Shown here: positions 25,401 to 32,866 of the stretch, one piece after another | How positions within the stretch are numbered: the stretch's first letter is position 1 | Layout of the letters: each line of letters begins with the position of its first letter | DNA from: Pseudodonghicola sp048268305 | GTDB taxonomy: Bacteria > Pseudomonadota > Alphaproteobacteria > Rhodobacterales > Rhodobacteraceae | Length of the DNA: 64,000 bases | Direction: 5' to 3' | Assembly (NCBI RefSeq): GCF_048268305.1 | Contig: NZ_JBLWVT010000003.1 | Span: forward strand, 186,001-250,000 | Position numbers and translations under genes: made by a program | The notes under the pieces: generated by a model | What the model was told of the DNA's origin: nothing | Database searches by the model: none | Seen by the model: the letters and a program-made list of their open reading frames with translations, nothing else

Positions 25401-25945
25401 AGACCGATCTGGAAGAGGCGATCAAGGCGCTGCGCGGCGGGATTGCCGGGCTGAACCGCGAGGGGCGCGAACGGTTGCTGACCGCCTTCGAGCAGGTGAA
25501 CAGCAACTTCGCCCTGCTCTTCACCCATCTCTTCGGCGGGGGGGAGGCCAATCTGGTCATGGTCGAAAGCGACGATCCGCTGGAGGCCGGGCTTGAGATC
25601 ATGTGCCAACCGCCGGGCAAGAAGCTGTCGACCCTGTCGCTGTTGTCGGGGGGCGAACAGACCCTGACCGCGCTGGCGCTGATCTTCGCCGTCTTCCTGG
25701 CGAACCCGGCACCGATCTGCGTGCTGGACGAGGTCGATGCGCCGCTCGACGATGCCAACGTGACCCGGTTCTGCGACCTGCTGGACGAGATGTGCCGCCG
25801 CACCGAAACCCGGTTCCTGATCATCACCCACCACGCCGTGACGATGAGCCGAATGGACCGGCTGTTCGGGGTGACCATGCAGGAGCAGGGGGTGAGCCAG
25901 TTGGTCTCGGTCGATCTGAAAAAGGCCGAACAACTGGTGGCGTGA
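22490..25945 (+). CDS. smc: Chromosome partition protein Smc
   Basis: A 1151-residue SMC ATPase. It has Walker A GPNGCGKSN (residues 31-39), two long coiled coils rich in Ala/Glu/Arg (about 170-490 and 640-970), a hinge near residues 500-620, then the signature LSLLSGGEQTLTALAL, Walker B PICVLDEVDAPLDDANV and the D/H-loop LIITHHAVTMSRMDRLFGVT. It condenses and resolves chromosomes together with ScpAB, which are not here. The start is a TTG at 22490. Confidence 0.97.
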   Translation: MRFTRLRLTGFKSFVDPTDLVIAEGLTGVVGPNGCGKSNLLEALRWVMGETRAKAMRGEGMEDVIFAGASSRPARNFAEVALTIDNADRLAPSGFNDADSLDVVRRITRDVGSAYKANGKDVRARDIQMLFADASTGAHSPSLVRQGQISELINAKPTARRRILEEAAGISGLYQRRHEAELKLRGAETNLTRVDDVLEQLGGQLGQLARQARQAARYREIGTQLRLAEGMLLYRRWREADEARIAAEAVLRERVTGAARAEAAAGQAIRARAEADEAMPPLREEEAIAAAVLQRLQVERDALNDQEARARKTIETLVARIDQLSRDIEREAGLNRDAGETIERLDWEQRELAKASEGQAERLAEASELAHEAASVLQEREESLAQMTEDVARLAARHQSAQRLLDDSRKTLARSEAEEARATEAVEAAEEAVEQAEEAFDAAREAEEEAREAAEAAEEALNAAEDLRGETQTREAEARAHRSEAEGEAGGLRAETAALAKLVARDSAEGGQVMDLLRVTPGYEKALGAALADDLRAPVVGADGPSGWTQLPGYDQAQPLPQGVAGLSDYVTVPEVLARRIAQIGVIKAEEAPRLQPLLKPGQRLVTVAGDLWRWDGFRAWAEDAPSAAALRLEQLNRLEALQEELEQLTARAEAARATHEDLSRKLADVTEADKAARAARRAADQRVADTARALSRAEADRNLSRGKLENLGLAVTRHREEAMAARARLREAEAGMAELGDLDTARTGVEAIRQTVEAARITMLTRRSSHDELRREGEARTRRSQEVAKELSGWRHRLETAGRRIAELEERKESSEEELFEARAVPEQIAERREELAEQTEKAEERRARAADALAAGEARQRAAIQAERDAERHASDAREARAAAEARTEAARETVAATAERIAEELEQTPEQLVASLDVAPDEMPAADVLEADVNRYKRQREALGAVNLRAEEDAREVQEEYDTLLTEKTDLEEAIKALRGGIAGLNREGRERLLTAFEQVNSNFALLFTHLFGGGEANLVMVESDDPLEAGLEIMCQPPGKKLSTLSLLSGGEQTLTALALIFAVFLANPAPICVLDEVDAPLDDANVTRFCDLLDEMCRRTETRFLIITHHAVTMSRMDRLFGVTMQEQGVSQLVSVDLKKAEQLVA

Positions 25946-26004
25946 TCTGCCGCAGGATCAAGTTTTCGCTCGAATCTCCGCAGGTTATGGCGCTTTGATA
26001 GATC

Positions 26005-26388
26005 ATGAACCGAAATCTTCTGGCGCTGTGTCTTGGCCTTTGCCTGTTGCCCGCGTGCCTTTCCGCGCAGGGCTGGGGGCTTGGGGGGCAGGCGCCCTGG
26101 CCCCTGACCTCTCCGATGCTGCCGCCCCTGCGGTTCTATGATCCGGAAAAGCCTTATATTGCACCCGACGGATCGGTGCGGCGCGGCTATGAGACCGAGG
26201 GGCTGATCTATGATGGGCGGACAGACTTCGGGTTTTTCGCACTGCGTCCTGGCGGCAAGATTTGCGTCGATCTTGGTGGCGTGAGCCAAGGCTGCGATGT
26301 CTATCTGCAGGGTGGGCAGATGCGCATGTTGCTGAGCGACGGGCAGGGCAGGCTGCCCTTCCGGTTTGAGTTGGGCGTCGGGAATTGA
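26005..26388 (+). CDS. Small predicted lipoprotein or exported protein
   Basis: A 127-residue protein with a signal MNRNLLALCLGLCLLPAC whose LLPAC fits a lipobox (Cys18). The mature domain is short and beta-rich (KPYIAPDGSVRRGYETEGLI, ICVDLGGVSQGCDVYLQGGQ), with two further Cys residues. I recognise no family. It follows smc by 59 bases and may be co-transcribed with it. Confidence 0.65.
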   Translation: MNRNLLALCLGLCLLPACLSAQGWGLGGQAPWPLTSPMLPPLRFYDPEKPYIAPDGSVRRGYETEGLIYDGRTDFGFFALRPGGKICVDLGGVSQGCDVYLQGGQMRMLLSDGQGRLPFRFELGVGN

Positions 26389-26484
26389 GCTTTTCCTGGG
26401 CCGTGGCGTAGTGCGCCGGTTTATGTCGGGTTAACCCTGTCTCATCTACCGTTCTCCGGTCGCGACATCTCGCGGCGGAAGGAG

Positions 26485-26583
26485 GTGAGGATCCTGACAG
26501 AAAACACCTATCGGAAGTGGATGGTGGTGATTGCGGTCGTGACCGTGGTGCTGACCGCCATTCGCCTCTGGCTCGACCATTGA
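26485..26583 (+). CDS. Putative 29-32 residue membrane micro-protein
   Basis: A short frame reads LTENTYRKWMVVIAVVTVVL then TAIRLWLDH: a charged head, one membrane helix and a basic/acidic tail. The ribosome site GGAAGGAGG is among the strongest in the window. The start is uncertain: a GTG at 26485 overlaps that site, a CTG at 26494 has ideal spacing, and there is no suitable ATG. It is followed at once by a strong hairpin. Confidence 0.5.
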   Translation: MRILTENTYRKWMVVIAVVTVVLTAIRLWLDH

Positions 26584-26593
26584 GATCTGGCAA

Positions 26594-26640
26594 GAGAAAG
26601 GCCCTGCGGAGTGGCATCTCCGCAGGGCCAACTTTGGTGG
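26594..26640. terminator. Bidirectional-type terminator hairpin
   Basis: A perfect 11-bp stem GGCCCTGCGGA/TCCGCAGGGCC (26600-26629) lies between two convergent units. On the minus strand it runs into TTTCTCTT, which fits termination of the transglycosylase gene; the plus side has only ACTTTGG. Confidence 0.7.
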
Positions 26641-26713
26641 TGGGTTTCTGACAGAAACCTATCGGATGTCCAGAATAGTGGGGATTCCTTCCCGAAAAGT
26701 AAAGTCTGCCGCC

Positions 26714-27883
26714 TCAAAGCCGGTTCAACAAGGCTGCCGTGGGCCAGGCATCGGCCGGCAGGCCCAGACGTTTCTGCTCCGCCTGAACCGCCGCGCGGGT
26801 GCCGGAGCCGAGGATGCCGTCGATCTTGCCGACGTCATAGCCGCGCGCCGCCAGCTTTTGTTGCAGCAGTTTCATCTGCGGCCCGTCGAGCCCCGGTTCC
26901 GGGGAGCCCGGATCATAGACCGCCGCGCCTTCCAGCCGATTGGCGAAATAGGCCGCCGTCAGAACATAGGTAAAGCTCTGGTTCCATTCGAAATAGACGT
27001 TGAAGTTCGGATAGGCGATGAAGGCCGGCCCCTTGCGCCCCTGCGGCAGGATGATCGAGGCGGGCAGGCTGCCCTGTGCCAGCTTGCCTTCGCGCGCGCG
27101 TACCCCGCGCTTGGCCCAGTCGGCCACCGTCAGGCTCTGGTCCGGGCCGGTCAGCGACCAGTCGAGATCGCCGGGCACGGAAACTTCCTGCAACCAGGGT
27201 TCCCCGGCGCGCCAGCCCAGATGCGACAGCATCTTGGCGCCCGACATCAGCGCGTCGGGGGCCGAGGTCTTCAGCCGCACGTGACCGTCGCCATCGCCGT
27301 CGACGCCGTTGATCAGGATGTCGCGTGGCAGCATCTGCACCATGCCGATCTCTCCCGCCCAGGCGCCGGTGGTGCGGGCGGGGTCGAAATCGCCATGTTC
27401 ATAAAGGGTGAGCGCGGCGAAGATCTGCGGCCGGAACAGTTCGGGCCGGCGGCAGTCATGCGCCAGGGTGGTCAGCGCGTTCAGCGTGTTGAAGTCGCCC
27501 TGGAAGCCACCGAAGTCGGTCTCGAAGGCCCAGAAGGCCAATAGCACCCCGCGCGACACGCCATAGTCGCGTTCGATCCGCTTGAAGGTGGCATCGTATG
27601 TCCGCGCCATCTCGCGCCCCTTGTCGAGCCGCTGTTTCGAGATCAGCCGACGTGAGAAGTCAATGAAGGGCTTCTGGAACACCCCCTGCGCCCGGTCGGC
27701 CTGCAGCACCTTCGGATCCTGTTTGACGCTGCGGAAAAAGGCGTCGACGGTGGCCCTGTTGTGGCCGGCGGCGACGGCTTCGGTCTTCAGCCCCTCGACA
27801 AAGGCGGGAAACGATCCGCCGCATTGCGCATGGGCAGCCGGGACGCTCAGGCCAAGGGCGAAGAGGGCGAAGAGAAAACGCAT
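26714..27883 (-). CDS. Lytic murein transglycosylase, MltB type with peptidoglycan-binding domain
   Basis: A 389-residue exported enzyme. It has a signal peptide (residues 1-19, cut after AHA), an MltB/SLT domain with catalytic Glu121 in AFWAFETDFGGFQGDF, the GAWAGEIGMVQMLPRDILI motif, and a C-terminal peptidoglycan-binding domain (about 325-389, LQQKLAARGYDVGKIDGILG). It cleaves the MurNAc-GlcNAc bond to leave 1,6-anhydroMurNAc. The gene stands alone. Confidence 0.93.
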   Translation of the reverse strand: MRFLFALFALGLSVPAAHAQCGGSFPAFVEGLKTEAVAAGHNRATVDAFFRSVKQDPKVLQADRAQGVFQKPFIDFSRRLISKQRLDKGREMARTYDATFKRIERDYGVSRGVLLAFWAFETDFGGFQGDFNTLNALTTLAHDCRRPELFRPQIFAALTLYEHGDFDPARTTGAWAGEIGMVQMLPRDILINGVDGDGDGHVRLKTSAPDALMSGAKMLSHLGWRAGEPWLQEVSVPGDLDWSLTGPDQSLTVADWAKRGVRAREGKLAQGSLPASIILPQGRKGPAFIAYPNFNVYFEWNQSFTYVLTAAYFANRLEGAAVYDPGSPEPGLDGPQMKLLQQKLAARGYDVGKIDGILGSGTRAAVQAEQKRLGLPADAWPTAALLNRL

Positions 27884-27910
27884 GAAATCAATATCCTTTG
27901 TGACACGGGC

Positions 27911-28831
27911 TTAGAATAGCGGCAGCACCAGCGCGCAGGCAATCACAAGGCCGAGAGTGCCCAGCCACACCCGCCACAGCAGCCCCACGGCGGCGTCGAT
28001 CTGGGCCGGAACGATCTGGTGACGGCCCTGGCCATTGACCCAGGGCAGATCGCGCAACGCACCGTGATAGCTGCGCGGTCCGGCCAGCGCCACGTTCAGC
28101 GCGCGGGCCATCGCGGCTTCGGGCCAGCCGGCGTTGGGGGATTTGTGGCGCCGGGCGTCATCGGCGATCTCGGACCAGCGCGACAGCTGTCCGGTCAGCG
28201 CCGCGATCAGCAGCCCGGTCAGCCGCGCCGGGATCAGGTTCAGCAGATCGTCGGCCCGGGCCGCGACCTTGCCGAATTCCTCGTACCGGGTATTGCGATA
28301 GCCGATCATGCTGTCGGCGGTGTTGATCGCCTTGTAGAGCATCAGGCCCGGCAGCCCGAGAAGCAGGAACCAGAAGGCCGGGGCGATCACCCCGTCGGAA
28401 AGGTTCTCGGCGGCGCTCTCGATGGCGGCGCGGGCGACCTGGGTTTCGCTCATCTGCGCGGTGTCGCGGCTGACGATGCGGGCGACCGTGGCGCGGCCCT
28501 GCGGCAGCGACAGCCGCAGCCCGCGGGCGACGGCGGCGACGTGATCGGCGAGCGACCGTTGCGCCAGAAGGATGGCGGCACCGAGGATCTCGACGACCCA
28601 GCCCAGCCGGCTCAGCATCTCGCCTAGGGTCAGCGCGCCGAGCGCGAGGATGGCGGCGGCCAGCGCCCCCTTCAGCACCTTCGCGCCGCCCCGGTTCAGC
28701 AGCCGGTCAAGGAACGAGACCGCGCGCCCCATCAGCACGGCCGGGTGCGGCAGCCGGGACCAGAGCCAGTTCGGTTCGCCCAGAAAGGCGTCGATCACCA
28801 TGGCAAAGGCGAGCATCGCGGCGGTGCTCAC
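27911..28831 (-). CDS. cobD: Adenosylcobinamide-phosphate synthase CobD (CbiB)
   Basis: A 306-residue membrane protein that joins the aminopropanol arm to adenosylcobyrate. The conserved segments are AMVIDAFLGEPNWLWSRLPH with HPAVLMGRAVSFLD, SAAENLSDGVIAPAFWFLLL, LYKAINTADSMIGYRNTRYE and SPNAGWPEAAMARALNVALA. A GTG start at 28831 overlaps the cobC stop by four bases and gives the usual N-terminus. It is co-translated with cobC. Confidence 0.93.
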   Translation of the reverse strand: MSTAAMLAFAMVIDAFLGEPNWLWSRLPHPAVLMGRAVSFLDRLLNRGGAKVLKGALAAAILALGALTLGEMLSRLGWVVEILGAAILLAQRSLADHVAAVARGLRLSLPQGRATVARIVSRDTAQMSETQVARAAIESAAENLSDGVIAPAFWFLLLGLPGLMLYKAINTADSMIGYRNTRYEEFGKVAARADDLLNLIPARLTGLLIAALTGQLSRWSEIADDARRHKSPNAGWPEAAMARALNVALAGPRSYHGALRDLPWVNGQGRHQIVPAQIDAAVGLLWRVWLGTLGLVIACALVLPLF

Positions 28832-29787
28832 AGCGCCGACTCCAGCTGATCCCAGCGATCCGCAGGGGGGAGGCCAAGGCGGAGATAGGTGTCTGAATAG
28901 GGAAAAATGCGGCTCCAGACATGGGCGCGGGCCAGCCGGTCCTGCCAGCGGGCGGCATGATCGACGTGGTAGAGGCGGAAGAGGTCCGTGCCCCCCGCGA
29001 CCTCGGCGCCGCGCGCCCGCATCAGCATATCGAGCCGCCGCGCAGCCGCCGCCAGCCGGGCGCGGGTGGCGTTGGCCCAGTCCTGATCGTCCAGCGCCAG
29101 GGCGCCGACCCGCAGCGCCGGGCCGGAGACCGCCCATGGTCCGGTCAGCTCGGTAAGCCGGGCGATGGTTTCGGGCTGGGCGATGGCGAAGCCCAGCCGG
29201 AGGCCGGCCAACCCCCAGAACTTGCCAAAGCTTTTCAGCACCACCCGCCCGGGTTGGTCGGTGAGGGAGATCAGGCTCTGTTCCGGGCAGATGTCGCAGA
29301 AACTCTCGTCGATCACGGTCAGCGGGGCCTCCGCCTCCGCCGCTTGCCACAGTCGCCCGTCGGGGTTGTTCGGATGCACGATCACCCGGGCTTCGGCCGG
29401 CCCAGCTTGGACCACCTGCCAGCCCTGCGCGGCGAAGGCGGCGGCATGTTCGTTATAGGTGGGCGGGGCGATCCGCACCCGGCCGGGTGTGGCCAGCGCC
29501 GGCATCCGCGCGATCAGGACAGAGGCGCCGGGCGCCGGCAGCACGGCGGCCCCGTCGGGCACCTGCCAGAACCGGCGGGCGGCGGCGATCAGCCGGTCTT
29601 GCGCGCCACGGTCGGGCAGGGCGGCCCAGTCTTCCGGCGTGAAGCCGGGCAGCGGGTAGGGCGTGGGGTTGATGCCGGTCGACAGGTCGATCCAGTCGCG
29701 TCGCGCCCCGCCGTATTGCGCGATGGCGGCATCCAGTCCACCGCCGTGATCGCGGGGCGGGGCTGAGGGCGAAGAGGAATAGGACAT
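28828..29787 (-). CDS. cobC: Threonine-phosphate decarboxylase CobC
   Basis: A 319-residue PLP enzyme of aminotransferase fold class I that makes (R)-1-aminopropan-2-yl phosphate for the B12 arm. The motifs are DWIDLSTGINPTPYPLPG, HPNNPDGRLW, TVIDESFCDICPE and the PLP-lysine region VVLKSFGKFWGLAGLRLGFA. It sits directly before cobD. I see no cobalamin riboswitch in the 188 bases upstream. Confidence 0.92.
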   Translation of the reverse strand: MSYSSSPSAPPRDHGGGLDAAIAQYGGARRDWIDLSTGINPTPYPLPGFTPEDWAALPDRGAQDRLIAAARRFWQVPDGAAVLPAPGASVLIARMPALATPGRVRIAPPTYNEHAAAFAAQGWQVVQAGPAEARVIVHPNNPDGRLWQAAEAEAPLTVIDESFCDICPEQSLISLTDQPGRVVLKSFGKFWGLAGLRLGFAIAQPETIARLTELTGPWAVSGPALRVGALALDDQDWANATRARLAAAARRLDMLMRARGAEVAGGTDLFRLYHVDHAARWQDRLARAHVWSRIFPYSDTYLRLGLPPADRWDQLESAL

Positions 29788-29975
29788 GTCAGTCGGCCAA
29801 TGTCAGAAGCGGTTCAGCCCGCTTGAACCGGATCTGAGAGGGCGACACAAGCACCCGCCGTACCACAACCGTTGGGCGACTTGGAGCTGGCCGAGAAACT
29901 TGATAGGGTATCAGTATTGACCTACGGTGTGGATTGTTGCGCAATTCTTGACAATAGAGGCGTGCCGGGCAGGAC

Positions 29976-30338
29976 ATGAGGATATTGATCGTCGAAAGCG
30001 ATCCGGAGCTGGGTCAGCTCTGGGCGCGACACTTGCAAAGGCAGGGCGGGGAGCTTCGCCGGGTGGCGACGCAGGAGGCTGCGATTCTCGAATTGCAGAG
30101 CCGGCATTTCGATATCATCGTGCTCGACCTGGTGCTGGAGGGCGGCAGCGCTCTGGCCGTGGCCGATTTCGCCAGTTTCCGCAGCCCGGAGACGCGGGTG
30201 ATCTTTGTCACCGACACCACGTTCTTTTCGGACGGGTCGATCTTTGCCCATAGCGCCAATGCCTGCGCCTATGTCCAGAGCAATACCCCGCCCGAGGATC
30301 TGGCGGCCATCGTGGAACATTACGCCGGCGCGCGGTGA
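29976..30338 (+). CDS. Stand-alone response regulator receiver domain, atypical
   Basis: A 120-residue single-domain receiver. The acidic pocket is reduced to ESDP (residues 7-10), the phospho-acceptor is Asp51 in IIVLDLVLEGGSAL, and Thr is present in IFVTDTT. The invariant Lys of the KP motif is replaced: the matching stretch is AYVQSNTP. There is no output domain and no adjacent kinase. It may act as a phosphate sink or as a partner-binding pseudo-receiver. Confidence 0.8.
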   Translation: MRILIVESDPELGQLWARHLQRQGGELRRVATQEAAILELQSRHFDIIVLDLVLEGGSALAVADFASFRSPETRVIFVTDTTFFSDGSIFAHSANACAYVQSNTPPEDLAAIVEHYAGAR

Positions 30339-30347
30339 GGAGGGGCG

Positions 30348-31322
30348 CTATCCCCGCCCGTGCGCTGCCCCGAAGTCCGGCGTCGTCAGGACCGGGATGA
30401 TCCGGTTCGGATTGATGGTCGGATGGCTATAGTAATAGTGGCGCACGATATGGTTGATCCCCACCGTTTCCGCCACGCCCGGCCATTGGAACAGCTCGCG
30501 CGTATAGGCCCAGAGGTTGGGGTGATCGGCGATCCGCGCCCGGCTGCATTTGAAATGGTGGTGATAGACCATGTCGAACCGCACCAGGGTGGTGAACAGC
30601 CGCCAGTCGGCCTCGGTCACCTGCTCGCCCATCAGATAGCGGTTGCGGCTCAGCCGGTCTTCCAGCCAGGCCAGGCTGTCGAACAACGGTGCCTCGGCGG
30701 CCTCATAGGCGTCTTGTGTGGTGGCGAAACCACATTTGTAGACGCCGTTGTTCACCGTGTCATAGATGCGCGCGTTGACCGCCTCGATCTCCTCCCGCCG
30801 GGCTTCGGGCCAGTAGTCATCGGTATTGCCGGTGATCCCGTCGAAGGCGGAATTGAACATGCGGATGATCTCGGAGCTTTCGTTCGAGACGATGGTGTCT
30901 GTCTTCTTGTCCCAGAGGATCGGCACCGTCACCCGGCCGCTGTAATCGGGCTTGGCGCGGGTATAGAGTTGATGCGCGTAGTCGAGCCCATGGAGCCGGT
31001 CACCGGTGGCGCCGTGATCGTCGGTCTCGAAGCTCCAGCCCTGGCCCAGCATGTCGGGATGCACCACCGAGACGTCGATGTGGTCCGCCAGCCCCTTCAG
31101 CGCGCGGAAGATCAGGGTGCGGTGGGCCCAGGGGCAGGCCAGGCTGACATAAAGGTGATAGCGCCCCGATTCGGCGGCGAAGCCACCACGGCCCGATGGG
31201 CCGGCGCTGCCGTCCGGGGTGATCCAGTTGCGAAAGGCGGCGGCAGAGCGTTCGAACCGCCCGCCGGTGGTTTTGGTGTCGTACCAGACATCGCTCCAGA
31301 CGCCGTCGATCAGCATACCCAT
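30348..31322 (-). CDS. Glutathionyl-hydroquinone reductase (Xi-class GST)
   Basis: A 324-residue protein of the YqjG/PcpF/ECM4 family. The catalytic Cys63 lies in YVSLACPWAHRTLIFRALKG. It also has VPILWDKKTDTIVSNESSEI (glutathione contacts), the NGVYKCGFATTQDAYE loop, and the C-terminal helix HIVRHYYYSHPTINPNRIIP, typical of the family. It removes glutathione from glutathionyl-hydroquinones. It is convergent with the receiver gene. Confidence 0.92.
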   Translation of the reverse strand: MGMLIDGVWSDVWYDTKTTGGRFERSAAAFRNWITPDGSAGPSGRGGFAAESGRYHLYVSLACPWAHRTLIFRALKGLADHIDVSVVHPDMLGQGWSFETDDHGATGDRLHGLDYAHQLYTRAKPDYSGRVTVPILWDKKTDTIVSNESSEIIRMFNSAFDGITGNTDDYWPEARREEIEAVNARIYDTVNNGVYKCGFATTQDAYEAAEAPLFDSLAWLEDRLSRNRYLMGEQVTEADWRLFTTLVRFDMVYHHHFKCSRARIADHPNLWAYTRELFQWPGVAETVGINHIVRHYYYSHPTINPNRIIPVLTTPDFGAAHGRG

Positions 31323-31543
31323 CGTGTTCCCCTTCCTCTATGCATCGACACCTAGAGGCTGCAGGCGTGCGGGCCTAGAAAAACCTGCGCGCAGGCCCTC
31401 TGCACCGCTGCACAACTGGCCGGAAACCGGCGGTCGGGCAGCGGCGATTTTACGTCACACTTCTGCCGAAACTTTGGGCTAGGCTTGATTTTATGCCGAG
31501 TTGGCGCAGGCTTAGACACAGAGCATCCCGGGAGGAGCAGACC

Positions 31544-31900
31544 ATGACGACCTATCTGTCGAAAGAGCTGAGCGAAGGGCTGGCCGCCGCGCGTCTGGCC
31601 GGTCTGAAAAAGGCGAGCCGCCTGCGGGTTCTGGCGGATGACAGCTTTTATCCGGTGCTGCGGATGTGGAAGGACGGGTTTTCCGTCGAGGCGTCAGAGG
31701 CCGCGCATCTGCGTGGGCTGGTCGATCTCTATGAAGGGTCGCGCCATCTCTATCAGTGTCTGATCGTCGCCGCCGAGGAAGAGGGCGGCGAGATGCGGTT
31801 CGACTTCAAGCGCCACACCGCGGCAAGCGAGACGCCGCCGCTGGTCGATTACAGTCGAGAGCCCGACGCGCCCGCCGCGCTTCTGGTGCGGCCGGAGTGA
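31544..31900 (+). CDS. Conserved hypothetical protein
   Basis: A 118-residue cytosolic protein beginning MTTYLSKELSEGLAAARLAG. It has a basic N-terminal third (KKASRLRVLADDSFYPVLRM) and an acidic segment AEEEGGEMRFDF. No motif lets me name a function. The start is the ATG at 31544, with GGGAGGAG upstream; an earlier in-frame ATG at 31493 lacks a ribosome site. It is convergent with the ureohydrolase gene. Confidence 0.72.
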   Translation: MTTYLSKELSEGLAAARLAGLKKASRLRVLADDSFYPVLRMWKDGFSVEASEAAHLRGLVDLYEGSRHLYQCLIVAAEEEGGEMRFDFKRHTAASETPPLVDYSREPDAPAALLVRPE

Positions 31901-31922
31901 TTGCGGCCGGCGCGCGCTGTCC

Positions 31923-32759
31923 TTATCGCGTCGCGAGCAAGGGGCTGACGGTGTCGAGAATGATGTCGAGGGCCTTGCGGTTCTCGACCTCGGATTGCGA
32001 GGCTTCGAATTCGGCCAGTTCGACTCCGGCGATTTGCTGCGGCGGCAGGGCGCCCAGAATGGCCTTGATCTGCGTCGGCAGCAGCCCGTCGGGCACCTTG
32101 TAGGCAGCGGGGACGAAATCGGGCTCCAGCACGTCCCAGTCGATATGGATCCAGACAGGGGCACTGCCGACCGCTTTCAGCACGGCTTCGGCGGTTGCCT
32201 CGGCCGGGGGGATGACCCTGACACCGGCCTGCCGCAACAGCTCTTGCTCGGCCGGGTCGATATCGTGCGCGCCGATCAGGATGACCTGATCCGGGTGCAC
32301 CCCGGCGCCGTGCCCGCTGTCCCAAAGGCCACAGGCGGCCGCCAGCACCATGCCGCCGAGATATCCGGACGCGGTGGTCTCGGGCGTGTTGAAATCGCCG
32401 TGGGCGTCGATCCACAAGACGATGGCGTCGGGGTGTCGCCCCGCGGCGACGGGGAGGGAGGCCAGGCTGGCCGAACAGGTATTCGCCACCATCAGCGGGA
32501 CGAGGTTCCGCTCAAGGCAGTCGGCGATCGCCGCGCGCAGGCCGGACAGGGTCGTTTGCGCCTGCGGCAGGCTTACGCTCCAGTCGTCAGTGGCGGCGTC
32601 GGCCGGCTCTCCGACGATGCGGGCGGCGCCGATCCGGTCTTCCAGTGCCGCGGCGGTCAGGGCCGCGCCTTGGATCGCGCCCGGTGTCCGGTCGGCGATG
32701 CGGCCCTGGGAAAGGATCAGGTCGAACACTGGCGACTGCGGGGGCGTTTTCTGAATCAT
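31923..32759 (-). CDS. Arginase/agmatinase-family protein with altered first metal motif
   Basis: A 278-residue ureohydrolase-fold protein. Metal motifs two and three are present as IDAHGDFNTPE and WIHIDWDVLEPDF. The first motif, normally GGDHS, reads ANTCS (in LMVANTCSASLAS), so the usual His ligand is Cys. The enzyme may use one metal, tolerate Cys as a ligand, or act on a different substrate. It lies downstream of a MalY-type lyase gene on the same strand, 107 bases away. Confidence 0.8.
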   Translation of the reverse strand: MIQKTPPQSPVFDLILSQGRIADRTPGAIQGAALTAAALEDRIGAARIVGEPADAATDDWSVSLPQAQTTLSGLRAAIADCLERNLVPLMVANTCSASLASLPVAAGRHPDAIVLWIDAHGDFNTPETTASGYLGGMVLAAACGLWDSGHGAGVHPDQVILIGAHDIDPAEQELLRQAGVRVIPPAEATAEAVLKAVGSAPVWIHIDWDVLEPDFVPAAYKVPDGLLPTQIKAILGALPPQQIAGVELAEFEASQSEVENRKALDIILDTVSPLLATR

Positions 32760-32866
32760 GGGACGATATTCTCCTGCCGCCTGGGCGGCGTGCTGGGCCG
32801 GCCGCGCCGGCGAGGGGCGCCAGATCCGTCGCAGGGACGGGCATGGCGCCTTTGCCTTTGGGGCGG

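Noticed and set aside
22376..25933. Large minus-strand frames opposite smc
   Set aside because: Antisense to an intact SMC protein; repetitive Leu/Gly/Arg content reflects the coiled-coil codons of smc.
29788..29975. Possible cobalamin riboswitch upstream of cobC
   Set aside because: No B12-box-like conserved segment was found; only a short AAGCGG-N6-CCGCTT hairpin is present. The 62-codon frame covering this gap also has no support.
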